The notes under the pieces were generated by a model. It made no database searches. It worked only from the letters and a program-made list of their open reading frames with translations, and had not been told where the DNA came from. Position numbers and translations under genes: made by a program. A stretch of DNA of 28,095 bases. Source: CAMEON01 sp045643785 (GTDB lineage: Bacteria; Bacillota; Clostridia; Oscillospirales; CAG-272). Positions 1 to 7,915 of this stretch are shown piece by piece (the first letter of the stretch is position 1; each line of letters starts with the position of its first letter). The stretch spans positions 1-28,095 of the forward strand of contig JAZRFR010000166.1 of assembly GCA_045643785.1 (NCBI GenBank), given 5' to 3'.

Positions 1-66
1 CCCTTTTTTCAAAAAGGGTTCTGGTGGGGTCCAGGGGTGAAACCCCTGGCCGATAAACTGCAGTTT
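1..66 (-). repeat. Dispersed hairpin repeat, copy 1 (cut by the window edge)
   Basis: Three self-complementary blocks follow each other: a T-rich/A-rich stem at 1-18 (CCCTTTTT paired with AAAAAGGG), a GC stem at 31-49 (CCAGGGGT paired with ACCCCTGG) and a 12-bp palindrome AAACTGCAGTTT at 55-66. The same blocks, in the same order but on the opposite strand, are at 27957-28027, and a shortened copy is at 17581-17614. Read toward the left the blocks end in a stem with a T run, so the copy may also serve as a terminator for a gene outside the window. No coding region is seen in 1-142. Confidence 0.75.
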
Positions 67-77
67 GAACGTTCGTA

Positions 78-106
78 TTGACAAATGGAGCATTTCAAGG
101 TATAAT
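78..106 (+). promoter_or_regulatory. Sigma-A promoter of the DUF362 gene
   Basis: TTGACA at 78-83 and TATAAT at 101-106 are both perfect consensus hexamers separated by 17 bp. The predicted start of transcription is near 113, leaving a leader of about 30 nt before the AAGGAGG ribosome site. A near-palindrome TGAACGTTCG lies at 66-75, just upstream of the -35 box. Confidence 0.9.
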
Positions 107-142
107 GTAGGCAGAGACGACACCACCCCCAAGGAGGTTCCC

Positions 143-1339
143 ATGAGCGATTACATCCGAACCAATTTTGATCCCCGATCCCCCGTTGTGATGCCCCCCT
201 GCGCGGACTATAGCGACGACGCCGTAAAGGCCGCGCTCAACGCCGTGCTGGAGCCCATCGGCGGGCTTGACTGGGTCACCGAGGGCATGACCGTGGGCAT
301 CAAGGCCAATCTGGTCTCCGCCATGAAGCCCGAGGAATGCGCCACCACCCATCCTTCCCTGCTTTGCGCCCTGACCGAAATGCTGCGCTCCCGTGGAGCG
401 CGTGTCATCATCGGCGACAGCCCCGGAGGGGTGTACACCGCCGCCTTTCTGAACCATGTCTACAGCGCGTCGGGCATGGCCGCCTGCGAGGCCGCAGGGG
501 CGGAGCTGAACCACGACCTCGGAGTGACGGACACGTCCTTCCCCGAGGCAAGGGTACTGAAAAGCTTTACCTACACCGCCTGGCTGGACTCCTGCGACGC
601 CATCATAGACTTCTGCAAGCTGAAATCCCACGGTATGATGGGTATGTCGGCGGCGGCCAAGAACCTGTTCGGTGTCATTCCCGGCACCATGAAGCCCGAA
701 TACCACTTCCGCTTCCCCAACATGAGCGATTTTGCCCACATGCTGGTGGATATCAACGATTATTTCGCGGACAAGGTCAAGCTCTGCCTGGTGGACGCGG
801 TAGAGGGCATGGAGGGCAACGGCCCCACCAAGGGCACGCCGCGTCATATCGGCCTTCTCTTGGCCTCCGCGTCCCCTCATACGGTGGATGCGGTGTGCTG
901 TCAGCTCATCGGACTTGCCGAGGACGCCGTCCCTACCCTGCTATCCGCCCGAGAGAGAGGACTTCTGCCCGACGAAGTGAGCCTCCTGACCGTAGGCGCC
1001 ACCGATGGGAAGACCGCCGTGGAGGATTACACAGTGAAGGATTTTGAGCACGTGGCCGTGCGCCACGGCCACCTGTTCTCCTCCCGCGGCAAGCTGGTGA
1101 GCAAGGCGCTGGGCAAGCTCCTCACCTCCCGCCCCCAACTCAAGGCCAGCGAGTGTGTCGGGTGTGCCAAATGTGCGAATATCTGCCCCGCCAAGGCCAT
1201 CGTCATGGAAAACAAAAAGGCGGTCATTGACCGCGACAAGTGCATCCGCTGCTTCTGCTGTCAGGAATTCTGCCCCACGGGTGCCATGAAGGTGCATCGG
1301 ACGTGGATCGCAAGGATGCTGGTGAGGAGTAAGAAATAA
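143..1339 (+). CDS. DUF362 domain protein with C-terminal 2x[4Fe-4S] ferredoxin domain
   Basis: The protein has 398 residues. The start at 143 is set by AAGGAGG at 131-137, 5 nt upstream; the frame is open further upstream, but those ATGs lack a ribosome site and lie in the promoter. Residues about 15-320 match the DUF362 family, whose biochemical role is not established. The last 64 residues form a bacterial ferredoxin domain with two clusters of the CxxCxxCxxxCP kind: CVGCAKCANICP from residue 338 and CIRCFCCQEFCP from about 367. These should bind two [4Fe-4S] clusters, so the protein is probably a cytoplasmic electron-transfer or Fe-S dependent enzyme. It has no signal peptide. It stands alone, with its own consensus promoter and a downstream hairpin terminator, so it is probably monocistronic. 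Confidence 0.88.
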   Translation: MSDYIRTNFDPRSPVVMPPCADYSDDAVKAALNAVLEPIGGLDWVTEGMTVGIKANLVSAMKPEECATTHPSLLCALTEMLRSRGARVIIGDSPGGVYTAAFLNHVYSASGMAACEAAGAELNHDLGVTDTSFPEARVLKSFTYTAWLDSCDAIIDFCKLKSHGMMGMSAAAKNLFGVIPGTMKPEYHFRFPNMSDFAHMLVDINDYFADKVKLCLVDAVEGMEGNGPTKGTPRHIGLLLASASPHTVDAVCCQLIGLAEDAVPTLLSARERGLLPDEVSLLTVGATDGKTAVEDYTVKDFEHVAVRHGHLFSSRGKLVSKALGKLLTSRPQLKASECVGCAKCANICPAKAIVMENKKAVIDRDKCIRCFCCQEFCPTGAMKVHRTWIARMLVRSKK

Positions 1340-1344
1340 ACACA

Positions 1345-1377
1345 ACGGGTATTCCATAAACAGTATGGGATACCCGT
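1345..1377. terminator. Bidirectional hairpin terminator between convergent genes
   Basis: A 14-bp stem (345-358 with 364-377 of the second kilobase, one G-U pair) and a 5-nt loop lie just after the DUF362 stop codon, followed by CATTTCATT. It sits between two convergent genes and can act on both strands. Confidence 0.75.
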
Positions 1378-1397
1378 CATTTCATTATAAAACCATT

Positions 1398-2510
1398 TTA
1401 CACATCTGTATCTAGAGTCTTATCCTCCACCGCATAAGGACGATATGCGTCCAGTAGCTGCTGATACTGCTCATCCTCGTCATATATAACGAAATGGCAT
1501 GAATCACGTAAGCGCTCAAAAAGCCACCAAACGCTATTGCATTTACTGCCGTCCCAAGTATTGGACATATCAAAGGTATGGCCGCGCATCAGCGGTGATG
1601 TATAAGTAATCACCCCATGTCCACAATCATCCAACGCCTTTCCATGGCGGAAAGCTTCCTCCAATGCACAGAGTGCCTTCTCTGTCTGCCCCTCCTCGCT
1701 GTAGAGACGGAAAAGAACCAGACAAATGTCCTCCATGGAACTATGGCACAAGCCAAAATCAAAATTGGGATACAGAGTATTTGCCGCTAAGCGCATTTGC
1801 TCCAGAATACAGATTCTTTCCTCCTGCTTAAGGGCGGTTCTTTGAACAGCCATACGGCATGTCAGCCACAGCATGCGCTCCATGGCGTTTTCAATGAACG
1901 TAGCAATGGCATGAAAATCCCGCTCGTCGCCATCAGGATACAGGCAGCAGCTTGCGAATTCCCGACAGGCCTGCATATCGGGCAAAAGCTTCGCACACTT
2001 CATGGCAAGGTCATACTCACCGCACTGGCTGTACAGCTCCGCGAGAGAAGTGATCGCCTCATAGCGATACTTGTCCTCGGTGCAAACATGAATGACATAG
2101 TGGCACAGATTCGATATTTCGCTCTTGTTGATTTGAATGTCCTCCACATCAAAAAGAGCCGAAATATACCACAGAATGATGCGGAAATCGAAAGGGTGTT
2201 CCCGATAGGCCTCTCGAGCTAATTTGTTTTTTGTTTCATGATCCCCCAGATGGTTATATTTCTTCAGGCGAGCGACGATCTCCTGAATCCTCATTTCTGT
2301 CTTCTCCTCATCTCGCCCCATGAGCACGTCCAAAGGCACGTCAAAAAACTCCGCCAAAGGAATCAAAAAAGTAATATCGGGATACCCCTCCCCTCTCTCC
2401 CACTTGGAGACAGACTGCGGGGCTACGCCCATATGCTCGGCTAACTTTTCCTGAGACATACCGCGTTTGGTTCGCAATTCGCGAATGACCTTTCCAATGG
2501 TTAAATTCAT
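1398..2510 (-). CDS. XRE-family transcriptional regulator with helical (TPR-like) C-terminal region
   Basis: The protein has 370 residues. The start at 2510 follows GGAGG with 6-nt spacing; longer versions of the frame have no ribosome site and would cover the promoter. Residues about 6-62 are a classic HTH_3/Cro-C1 domain (MSQEKLAEHMGVAPQSVSKW, then ERGEGYPDITFLIPLAEFF). The remaining 300 residues are cysteine-rich and mostly helical, with repeated ALEEA/LAELY-like segments that suggest TPR-type repeats for ligand or peptide sensing. This architecture is common in Clostridia, where such regulators often act on neighbouring genes. The target is not evident: it is convergent with the DUF362 gene, and the long sugar operon ends behind it. 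Codon use is more AT-rich than in the surrounding genes. It is probably cytoplasmic. Confidence 0.85.
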   Translation of the reverse strand: MNLTIGKVIRELRTKRGMSQEKLAEHMGVAPQSVSKWERGEGYPDITFLIPLAEFFDVPLDVLMGRDEEKTEMRIQEIVARLKKYNHLGDHETKNKLAREAYREHPFDFRIILWYISALFDVEDIQINKSEISNLCHYVIHVCTEDKYRYEAITSLAELYSQCGEYDLAMKCAKLLPDMQACREFASCCLYPDGDERDFHAIATFIENAMERMLWLTCRMAVQRTALKQEERICILEQMRLAANTLYPNFDFGLCHSSMEDICLVLFRLYSEEGQTEKALCALEEAFRHGKALDDCGHGVITYTSPLMRGHTFDMSNTWDGSKCNSVWWLFERLRDSCHFVIYDEDEQYQQLLDAYRPYAVEDKTLDTDV

Positions 2511-2553
2511 GGTAAACCTCCAAAAACATTCAGGGTGCGCAACCTGTAAGTAT

Positions 2554-2582
2554 ATGATACACCACGAGCCAGAAAATGTCAA
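2554..2582 (-). promoter_or_regulatory. Sigma-A promoter of the XRE gene
   Basis: On the minus strand TTGACA (complement of 577-582) is followed after 17 bp by TATCAT (complement of 554-559). An imperfect 14-bp palindrome at 2532-2545 (AGGGTGCGCAACCT) lies just downstream of the expected transcription start and could be an autoregulatory operator; that part is inference. Confidence 0.8.
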
Positions 2583-2658
2583 CAACCGCGTAAGCGAAGC
2601 GAATCAACGGAAAAGCGAAATTTCGCCTTCTCTGTAGAAACAGCATTCCAAACGGAAC

Positions 2659-2689
2659 GCTCCCTCCCGCCGTCACGGCAAGAGGGAGC
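2659..2689. terminator. Hairpin terminator after the sugar operon
   Basis: GCTCCCTC at 2659-2666 pairs with GAGGGAGC at 2682-2689, with an inner GCCG/CGGC stem. It lies 17 bp past the stop codon of the GH99-like gene, the last gene of the long minus-strand operon. The T run is better on the plus strand (TTTCATTATT) than on the minus strand. Confidence 0.6.
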
Positions 2690-2706
2690 ATTTCATTATT
2701 TATGGA

Positions 2707-3840
2707 TCAATCCTCCACAAACACGTTCTTGATGGCCTCCAGATACCCATACCCATACTTGGTATCGGGCTCCAGATAGGAGGTCTCGGTCCACTCATTC
2801 CAGCTGTTGATGGTGATCAGCGGCACGGGGAGGTTGTGGGTGTCCACGTACTCCTTGGCCTTGACGAGGGCCTGCTCGAACATCTCGGGGGTATTATTCG
2901 TGCAGACGTTGGGCACAAAGCCACGGAAGCGGGGGTTGTTGTCCCAACCGATGGAAACGTGGGGGTAGAAGGGGACGGCGTAATCCTTGTCCATACGAGC
3001 CCACTCGGCGTAGACCTCGGGGAGGATCTCGGCGTAGTCGCGGTTCATGTTGCAGAAATGCACGAACTGGTAGTTGGTAACGCTGTCAAAGCCCAGCGCG
3101 GGCACCACTTCCTTGGTGGACAGGAACTTGTTTCCGTCCACGCCGCTCATGTTGGAGATCCGTTCGCCCCAAGCCGTAAGCTGCAGCTCCAGACCGGGGT
3201 GACCGGCCTTGACACACTCGGCGCGGAACCACTCCAGAGCGTCGCGGGTGGCCTCGATACCGCCCAGACCCTTAACCAGGTTATCCACGTCGTAGATCAT
3301 GAACAGGGGCTTGCCGCCTATCTTGTAGTAATTGGGGCGGGAGAAATACTTCTCGATAAGGCGGTGAGCCACCTTTTCAAACTCCACGCGATCCACCGAG
3401 CCCAGCCAGACGTTGGGATCCTGACCGTGCCAAAGCAGGTCGGAGAGACGGGTATCCCAGGTGTAGCCCGCGTCGTGGTTGGCCCACATGATGTAGAACT
3501 TCATCTTCTCGTTGTTGGAGGCGCCGAGGAAGCCCTCGTCGAGGCACTGCTCCAGGAAGGGACGGCGGTCGTACCAGTACCAGTCGTAGATGAAGACGTT
3601 GACGCCGTGCTTCACGGCCTCGTCGATCTGCATCTCCATAACCTTGGGGTCGGCCTCGTCGCAGCAACCCCACAGGGGCTTGCGATCCCACTCGTAATCA
3701 GCGGGCTTGAGGGGCATACGGGAGGGGACGGACATGACCGTCTGCCACTCACCAATGCCGTCGGGCCAGAACTGGCGGGCGCGGAATTCTTTTCCCGTGT
3801 AGGACGGCCAGATGTAGGCCGCGATATCGTACTTTTGCAT
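2707..3840 (-). CDS. GH99-like / WbsX-type glycan-processing protein
   Basis: The protein has 377 residues. The start at 3840 follows AAAGGAAG with about 7-nt spacing and lies 23 bp after the NamZ-like stop; an in-frame upstream ATG would overlap that gene and lacks a ribosome site. The sequence fits the WbsX family (glycoside hydrolase 99-like TIM barrel), found in surface-polysaccharide clusters: IAAYIWPSY near the N-terminus, FIYDWYWYDRRP around residues 83-94, YKIGGKPLFMIYD in the middle, and NSWNEWTE at 345-352 followed by YLEPD. Family members are variously annotated as glycosyl hydrolases or as glycan-modifying proteins; the substrate is unknown. No signal peptide is seen, so it is probably cytoplasmic. 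It is the last gene of the operon headed by the UDP-sugar dehydrogenase. Confidence 0.85.
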   Translation of the reverse strand: MQKYDIAAYIWPSYTGKEFRARQFWPDGIGEWQTVMSVPSRMPLKPADYEWDRKPLWGCCDEADPKVMEMQIDEAVKHGVNVFIYDWYWYDRRPFLEQCLDEGFLGASNNEKMKFYIMWANHDAGYTWDTRLSDLLWHGQDPNVWLGSVDRVEFEKVAHRLIEKYFSRPNYYKIGGKPLFMIYDVDNLVKGLGGIEATRDALEWFRAECVKAGHPGLELQLTAWGERISNMSGVDGNKFLSTKEVVPALGFDSVTNYQFVHFCNMNRDYAEILPEVYAEWARMDKDYAVPFYPHVSIGWDNNPRFRGFVPNVCTNNTPEMFEQALVKAKEYVDTHNLPVPLITINSWNEWTETSYLEPDTKYGYGYLEAIKNVFVED

Positions 3841-3863
3841 GGTGTTTCTTCCTTTCTGTTGGT

Positions 3864-5051
3864 TCAGTATAATCTGTAGCGAAGGGTCTCTTCTTGAAAT
3901 GCAATGGCATCTGTCTGCCACTCCGAGAGGATCTCGGCGGCAGGTTTCCCCGTGGTGCGGAGCGTATCGTTGCCCGTAGACAGATCAATATGCCACCGCG
4001 CCCCCGAGGGAGGCTCGCGGAAAGCGAAATCATGGGGGTATAACTCTTGCAGGGTGCGGATCAGATGGAGTCCCAGCCCCACGGCACGAACAGCACGAGG
4101 ATCTGTCACGTGGATGTCTACGCCTCGGCAGATCTCGCCTTGGTATTTGGAAAAGGCGGGGATGAAGTGGGCGGGGCTGAAGCGCAACCCCTCCAAATGG
4201 AGTGAATCCAGGGCATCGGCCAGCTCCAGGGGATGGATATAGGGCGCGCCCACCATGGTAAAGGGGGTGGTGGTTCCCCGCCCCTCGGTGGCGTTGGTGC
4301 CTGCCAGCATGCAGGTGCCGTTGTAGACCAGAATAGACTCGGGCGTGGGGAGATTGGGACTTGGCTTGACGAAGGGGAGGCCGCAATCCTGCCACAGCAT
4401 ATCCCGCGACCAGCCCTCCATGGGCACGACGGTCAGATCACAGCCGAGGGCATAGGCACCGTTGTAGTAGCGCGCCAGCTCTCCCATGGTCAGACCGTGG
4501 CGGATGGGTACGCGGGCAAGGCCGATGAAGGAACAGCAGGACTCGTCCTGTCGACAGCCCTCCACGATCTCACCGCCCAGGGGATTGGGTCGGTCAGCCA
4601 CCACCAGGGGAATACCCGCGGCCGCGGCGGCGCGCATGGTATAGAACAGGGTAGAAGCGTAGGTGAAGTAGCGGGAGCCCACGTCCTGCATGTCGAAGAC
4701 CAGCAGATCCATATCGCAGAGCATGTCGGCGGCGGGCATGTAGGCCTTGTCGGTGGCCGACTCGCCCGCTCCCGCGAAGACCATATCCTCAAAGAGGGAG
4801 TAGGTGGGCAGTCCCGACAGGGCATCCACGCCGTGGCTGACCTTCTCCCCGGGGCCGAGAACGCCTCGCACTCCATGCTCGGGGGCAAAGAGGGCGGTGA
4901 CGTTGTAGTGGGAGGCCATGACCTCCACGGTACCGCGCCAGCCATAGCGGGGGGAAAGTCCCGAGGCATTGGTCACAAGACCGATGCGGGCGGAACGGAA
5001 CAGAGCATGGTAGGGAGCTTCTTCTATGCGGTCGATACCGATACGTACCAT
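3864..5051 (-). CDS. namZ: NamZ-type exo-beta-N-acetylmuramidase (DUF1343, GH171)
   Basis: The protein has 395 residues from the ATG at 5051; an ATG two codons earlier (5057) is also in frame but is only 3 nt from GAGGAG, whereas 5051 is 9 nt away. It matches DUF1343, now GH171, whose characterised member NamZ removes MurNAc from the non-reducing end of peptidoglycan sugars. Visible family motifs are GLVTNASG, LFAPEHGVRG, LLVFDMQDVGSRYFTY, VVADRPNPLGG, SPNLPTPESILVYNG and TNATEGRGTTTPF. Length agrees with the family. Bacillus NamZ is secreted, but this copy begins directly with the catalytic domain and has no signal peptide, so it may act on imported muropeptide sugars. The ribosome site overlaps the stop codon of the upstream SanA-like gene. 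Confidence 0.9.
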   Translation of the reverse strand: MVRIGIDRIEEAPYHALFRSARIGLVTNASGLSPRYGWRGTVEVMASHYNVTALFAPEHGVRGVLGPGEKVSHGVDALSGLPTYSLFEDMVFAGAGESATDKAYMPAADMLCDMDLLVFDMQDVGSRYFTYASTLFYTMRAAAAAGIPLVVADRPNPLGGEIVEGCRQDESCCSFIGLARVPIRHGLTMGELARYYNGAYALGCDLTVVPMEGWSRDMLWQDCGLPFVKPSPNLPTPESILVYNGTCMLAGTNATEGRGTTTPFTMVGAPYIHPLELADALDSLHLEGLRFSPAHFIPAFSKYQGEICRGVDIHVTDPRAVRAVGLGLHLIRTLQELYPHDFAFREPPSGARWHIDLSTGNDTLRTTGKPAAEILSEWQTDAIAFQEETLRYRLY

Positions 5052-5064
5052 AGTCATTGTCTCC

Positions 5065-5859
5065 TCAGGTCAGATTTCCGTCGCCATTCAGATCCACGGG
5101 CGGGTCAAGATGCCCCGTATAGTCCCCCGCGGCGGCAGAGAACAGATCCTTGAAACGGGCAAGATGCTCGCGCAGCTCGTAGCGGGTCTGGCTACGGTAA
5201 GGGCGCAGATCCGCCGACACGCCCACGGCCTCCATACCCAGCTCGCGGGCGATATGGAGAGCGCGGTGCAGGTGGTACTCCTGGGTGACGATGACGATTT
5301 TCTTGGCGCCAAACACGTGCTTGGCACGGTACAGGCTTTCATAGGTGGAATAGCCCTCGTGATCCAAAAAGATCTTGTCGGTGGGTATGCCCATATCGGC
5401 GGCCAAGGTCTTCATAACCCCCACCTCGTTGTAGTCCCCCGTGTGGTCGCCGCTCATGAGCAGGGGGATTTTCGCCTCCCCGGCGGCCTTGTAGAGGTCA
5501 CAGGCTACCGTCACACGGTCGCGGAGCATATCGCTGGGGGTACCGTCGTCCCGCACGCCTGCGCCGAGGACGAGGATGCAGTCGTACTTCCCCGCCGCAA
5601 GATCGGAGGTAAGCTCATCGGGGGTCAGGATCTTATCGGCGGTGGTGTCCACCATGGCTATGCTGACCGTCAGCACGGCGGTAAGGCACAGAGCCGCGCA
5701 GAGCAGAAGCAGGAGTGCCGTCTGCCACAGGGCGCGGAAAAGGGAGCGTCTCCCGCCGAGGGGGTGCCGCTTATCGGCAAGCCCCTTGAAAAAGTCGGAG
5801 AGGCGCATTCCCGCCTTGGGGGTATAGGGGGCGGTCAAAGGCTTCTGAGTCGTTTTCAC
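5065..5859 (-). CDS. SanA/YdcF-family membrane protein (DUF218)
   Basis: The protein has 264 residues and probably starts at GTG 5859, 11 nt after AAAGGAG. It has a cytoplasmic N-terminus of about 43 residues, one membrane segment at about 44-69 (LLLLLCAALCLTAVLTV) and an extracytoplasmic DUF218 domain: YDCILVLGAGVRDDGTPSD, LLMSGDHTG, STYESLYRAKHVF and IVTQEYHLHRALHIARELG. E. coli SanA affects envelope permeability to vancomycin; the enzymatic activity of the family is uncertain. The position next to a muramidase and glycan genes supports an envelope role. The last nine residues (DLNGDGNLT) resemble the first part of a calcium-binding loop but stop before its twelfth position. Confidence 0.85.
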   Translation of the reverse strand: MKTTQKPLTAPYTPKAGMRLSDFFKGLADKRHPLGGRRSLFRALWQTALLLLLCAALCLTAVLTVSIAMVDTTADKILTPDELTSDLAAGKYDCILVLGAGVRDDGTPSDMLRDRVTVACDLYKAAGEAKIPLLMSGDHTGDYNEVGVMKTLAADMGIPTDKIFLDHEGYSTYESLYRAKHVFGAKKIVIVTQEYHLHRALHIARELGMEAVGVSADLRPYRSQTRYELREHLARFKDLFSAAAGDYTGHLDPPVDLNGDGNLT

Positions 5860-5895
5860 AGCGGGGTACGCTCCTTTCAGAGTGCGGAGTGGTAA

Positions 5896-6750
5896 TTATT
5901 CTTCGTCTTGGGATACGGGGCACTTGCGCTCCAGGGCGTCAGCGGCGGCCTCGAGATAGCTGTTCTCCATCATCTCGATCCAGCCCTTATCCACGAGGGC
6001 GGCCAGCTTGTAGTCCATGGGGATCTTGCCCAGGAGGTCGTAGCCGAACTTCTCGGCGATCTCCTCGATGTGGCTGTCACCGAACACGCGGATCTCCTTG
6101 CCGCAATCGGGGCAGATCACGTAGCTCATGTTCTCTACGAGACCCAGCACAGGCACCTTCATCATATCGGCCATGTGGGCGGCCTTCTGCACGATCATGG
6201 ACACCAGATCCTGGGGCGAGGATACGATCACGACGCCATCCAGAGGCAGGGACTGGAAGACGGTCAGGGGGACGTCACCGGTTCCGGGAGGGCAGTCTAC
6301 GAAGAGGTAGTCAATATCGTTCCAGATGGTATCCGTCCAGAACTGCTTGACGGTACCTGCGATGACGGGACCGCGCCAGATTACAGGCTTGGTCACATCC
6401 TCCAGCATGAGGTTGACCGACATGATGTCGATACCCGTGGTGGTGGAGGGGGGGATCATGCCCATTCCGTCGCCCTCAACGGGGGCGTTCAGACCAAAGG
6501 ACTTGGGGATGGAGGGGCCGGTGATATCGGCGTCCAGGATACCCACCTTGTAGCCGCGTCTCTGCATATTGACGGCCAGCATGGAGGTGACGAGGGACTT
6601 ACCGACGCCGCCCTTACCGCTGCACACGCCGATGACGTGCTTGACCGAGGACAGGTCGTTGGGCTTTTCGAACATTTCTTCGCGGCTCTTCTGACGGGAG
6701 GAGCAATTCGCCGAGCAGGTAGAGCAGTTGTGGGTGCAATTTTCAGACAT
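5896..6750 (-). CDS. mrp: Mrp/Nbp35/ApbC-type Fe-S cluster carrier ATPase
   Basis: The protein has 284 residues. The ATG at 6750 follows AAAGGA. It is a P-loop NTPase of the MinD/Mrp class that carries or inserts Fe-S clusters in the cytoplasm. It shows the deviant Walker A KGGVGKS at 46-52, GILDADITGPSIP as the switch I region, and FVDCPPGTGD as Walker B/switch II. The conserved C-terminal CPDC motif is in YVICPDCGKEI, where the dimer holds a bridging cluster. The N-terminus adds a cysteine cluster at residues 5, 9, 12 and 16 (CTHNCSTCSANC), as in Nbp35-like proteins. It lies inside a sugar-polymer operon, 31 bp after the orphan TIM-barrel gene, an odd location unless one of the neighbours needs a cluster. 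Confidence 0.92.
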   Translation of the reverse strand: MSENCTHNCSTCSANCSSRQKSREEMFEKPNDLSSVKHVIGVCSGKGGVGKSLVTSMLAVNMQRRGYKVGILDADITGPSIPKSFGLNAPVEGDGMGMIPPSTTTGIDIMSVNLMLEDVTKPVIWRGPVIAGTVKQFWTDTIWNDIDYLFVDCPPGTGDVPLTVFQSLPLDGVVIVSSPQDLVSMIVQKAAHMADMMKVPVLGLVENMSYVICPDCGKEIRVFGDSHIEEIAEKFGYDLLGKIPMDYKLAALVDKGWIEMMENSYLEAAADALERKCPVSQDEE

Positions 6751-6781
6751 GTTTGTATTTTCCTTTCAAATGATAAACTTT

Positions 6782-7873
6782 TTATGCGTGCCAGATGAAA
6801 TCCTCGTCTATGGGAGTTCCATCCAATACGGGCAGGGGGGTCGAGGCGGCCAGATATTCCAGCTCCTCGCGGGCGGCGATGAGCGCCTCCCAGTACGGGT
6901 CGGTCAGGAATACGTTGCCGCTCATGAGGAAGATGTTGCGGAGGCCGCAACGAATCTCCCAGCGGATCTTCTCCACGAAGTTTTTGGGAGACAGGGCACC
7001 CACGGGGTAGGTGGTGGTCTCGCTGAAGGCGTTCTCCACCGAACCGATGAGAGCGAGGTGCTTACGCACACTCCGCTCCAAGGCAGGACGACCCATGGGA
7101 TGCAGGAAAGAGGCGTCGCTGAACTGGCACTCGCCCACGCGGAACAGGGCGTTGGGGAAGGCCTCCTTGATGCGGGGGATGTCGATGCCGTGGCGGCGGT
7201 CACCGTTGTGCATGACCATGATACCGGGGGTCAGTCCCTTGGGGGTGGTCTCCACCAGGAAGCGTTGCAGGGCATCGCATTGGATGGTCTCCCACGCCTC
7301 CCGCACCACGCTCCCGGGTACGCCCAGGCGAACGATATCGGCGCGGCTCATGCCGTCAAACTGCGGATACTTCTTGTAGAAGCGGGTCAGGCAGCGGTCG
7401 CAGTAGCACCCCTGCAGGTGGGGACCCCAGGAACCCATACGGAAATCGTCGTCGTAAAAGAGCTTGGTGAAGCCCAGCTCCTTGTGGATAGCCACAGCCT
7501 CGCGGTATTGGTTGATCACCACGTCGTCAATGCAGGTGGTGGTTCCCTGGCGCAAGCCGTCCGCACCGACCCGATTCTGCCACTCGAGGGGCAGGGTGGG
7601 ATCCGCCTCATCGCCGTTCAGAGCGTTGGAGCCATGACCGAGAGGCACGCAGATGGCCTGCACCTCGAAGCCCTCGGCCTCCAGCATGGCCTTGGCGCGG
7701 CGGGCGTCCTCCAAGGAGTTCTGCCATGCGCCGTAGATGTAGTTATCCAGCCAGACGGTCCTCACACCTGCGGCCTTCATATAGGGGACTTTTTTGGTGA
7801 AAAACTCGGGATCGTTCAGAACGTATTCCGTGAGAAAATCGTAATGGAGATTCAGGGGATATTGTTGTGTCAC
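6782..7873 (-). CDS. Uncharacterised TIM-barrel protein, putative glycosidase-like
   Basis: The protein has 363 residues and starts at GTG 7873, 9 nt after AGGAGG. I cannot name the family. The sequence has alternating beta/alpha segments typical of a TIM barrel related to clan-A type glycosidases: MKAAGVRTVWLDNY, an acidic KLFYDDDFRMGSWGP around residues 137-151, GIMVMHNGDRRHGIDIPRI and RWEIRCGLRNIFLMSGNVFL. Just after the acidic strand is a CxCxxC motif (GCYCDRCLTRF, Cys156, 158 and 161), which resembles the cysteine-containing loop seen after the acid/base strand of many barrel glycosidases and may bind metal. There is no signal peptide. It is between the glycosyltransferase and mrp in the operon. 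The activity is unknown. Confidence 0.7.
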   Translation of the reverse strand: MTQQYPLNLHYDFLTEYVLNDPEFFTKKVPYMKAAGVRTVWLDNYIYGAWQNSLEDARRAKAMLEAEGFEVQAICVPLGHGSNALNGDEADPTLPLEWQNRVGADGLRQGTTTCIDDVVINQYREAVAIHKELGFTKLFYDDDFRMGSWGPHLQGCYCDRCLTRFYKKYPQFDGMSRADIVRLGVPGSVVREAWETIQCDALQRFLVETTPKGLTPGIMVMHNGDRRHGIDIPRIKEAFPNALFRVGECQFSDASFLHPMGRPALERSVRKHLALIGSVENAFSETTTYPVGALSPKNFVEKIRWEIRCGLRNIFLMSGNVFLTDPYWEALIAAREELEYLAASTPLPVLDGTPIDEDFIWHA

Positions 7874-7915
7874 ACAAAGTTACCTCCTGTAAAATATAGT
7901 ACGGTGGACAGGCGC

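Noticed and set aside
5065..5103. A dockerin domain on the SanA-like protein
   Set aside because: Only the first nine positions of a single loop are present and the protein then ends, so it is reported only as a curiosity.
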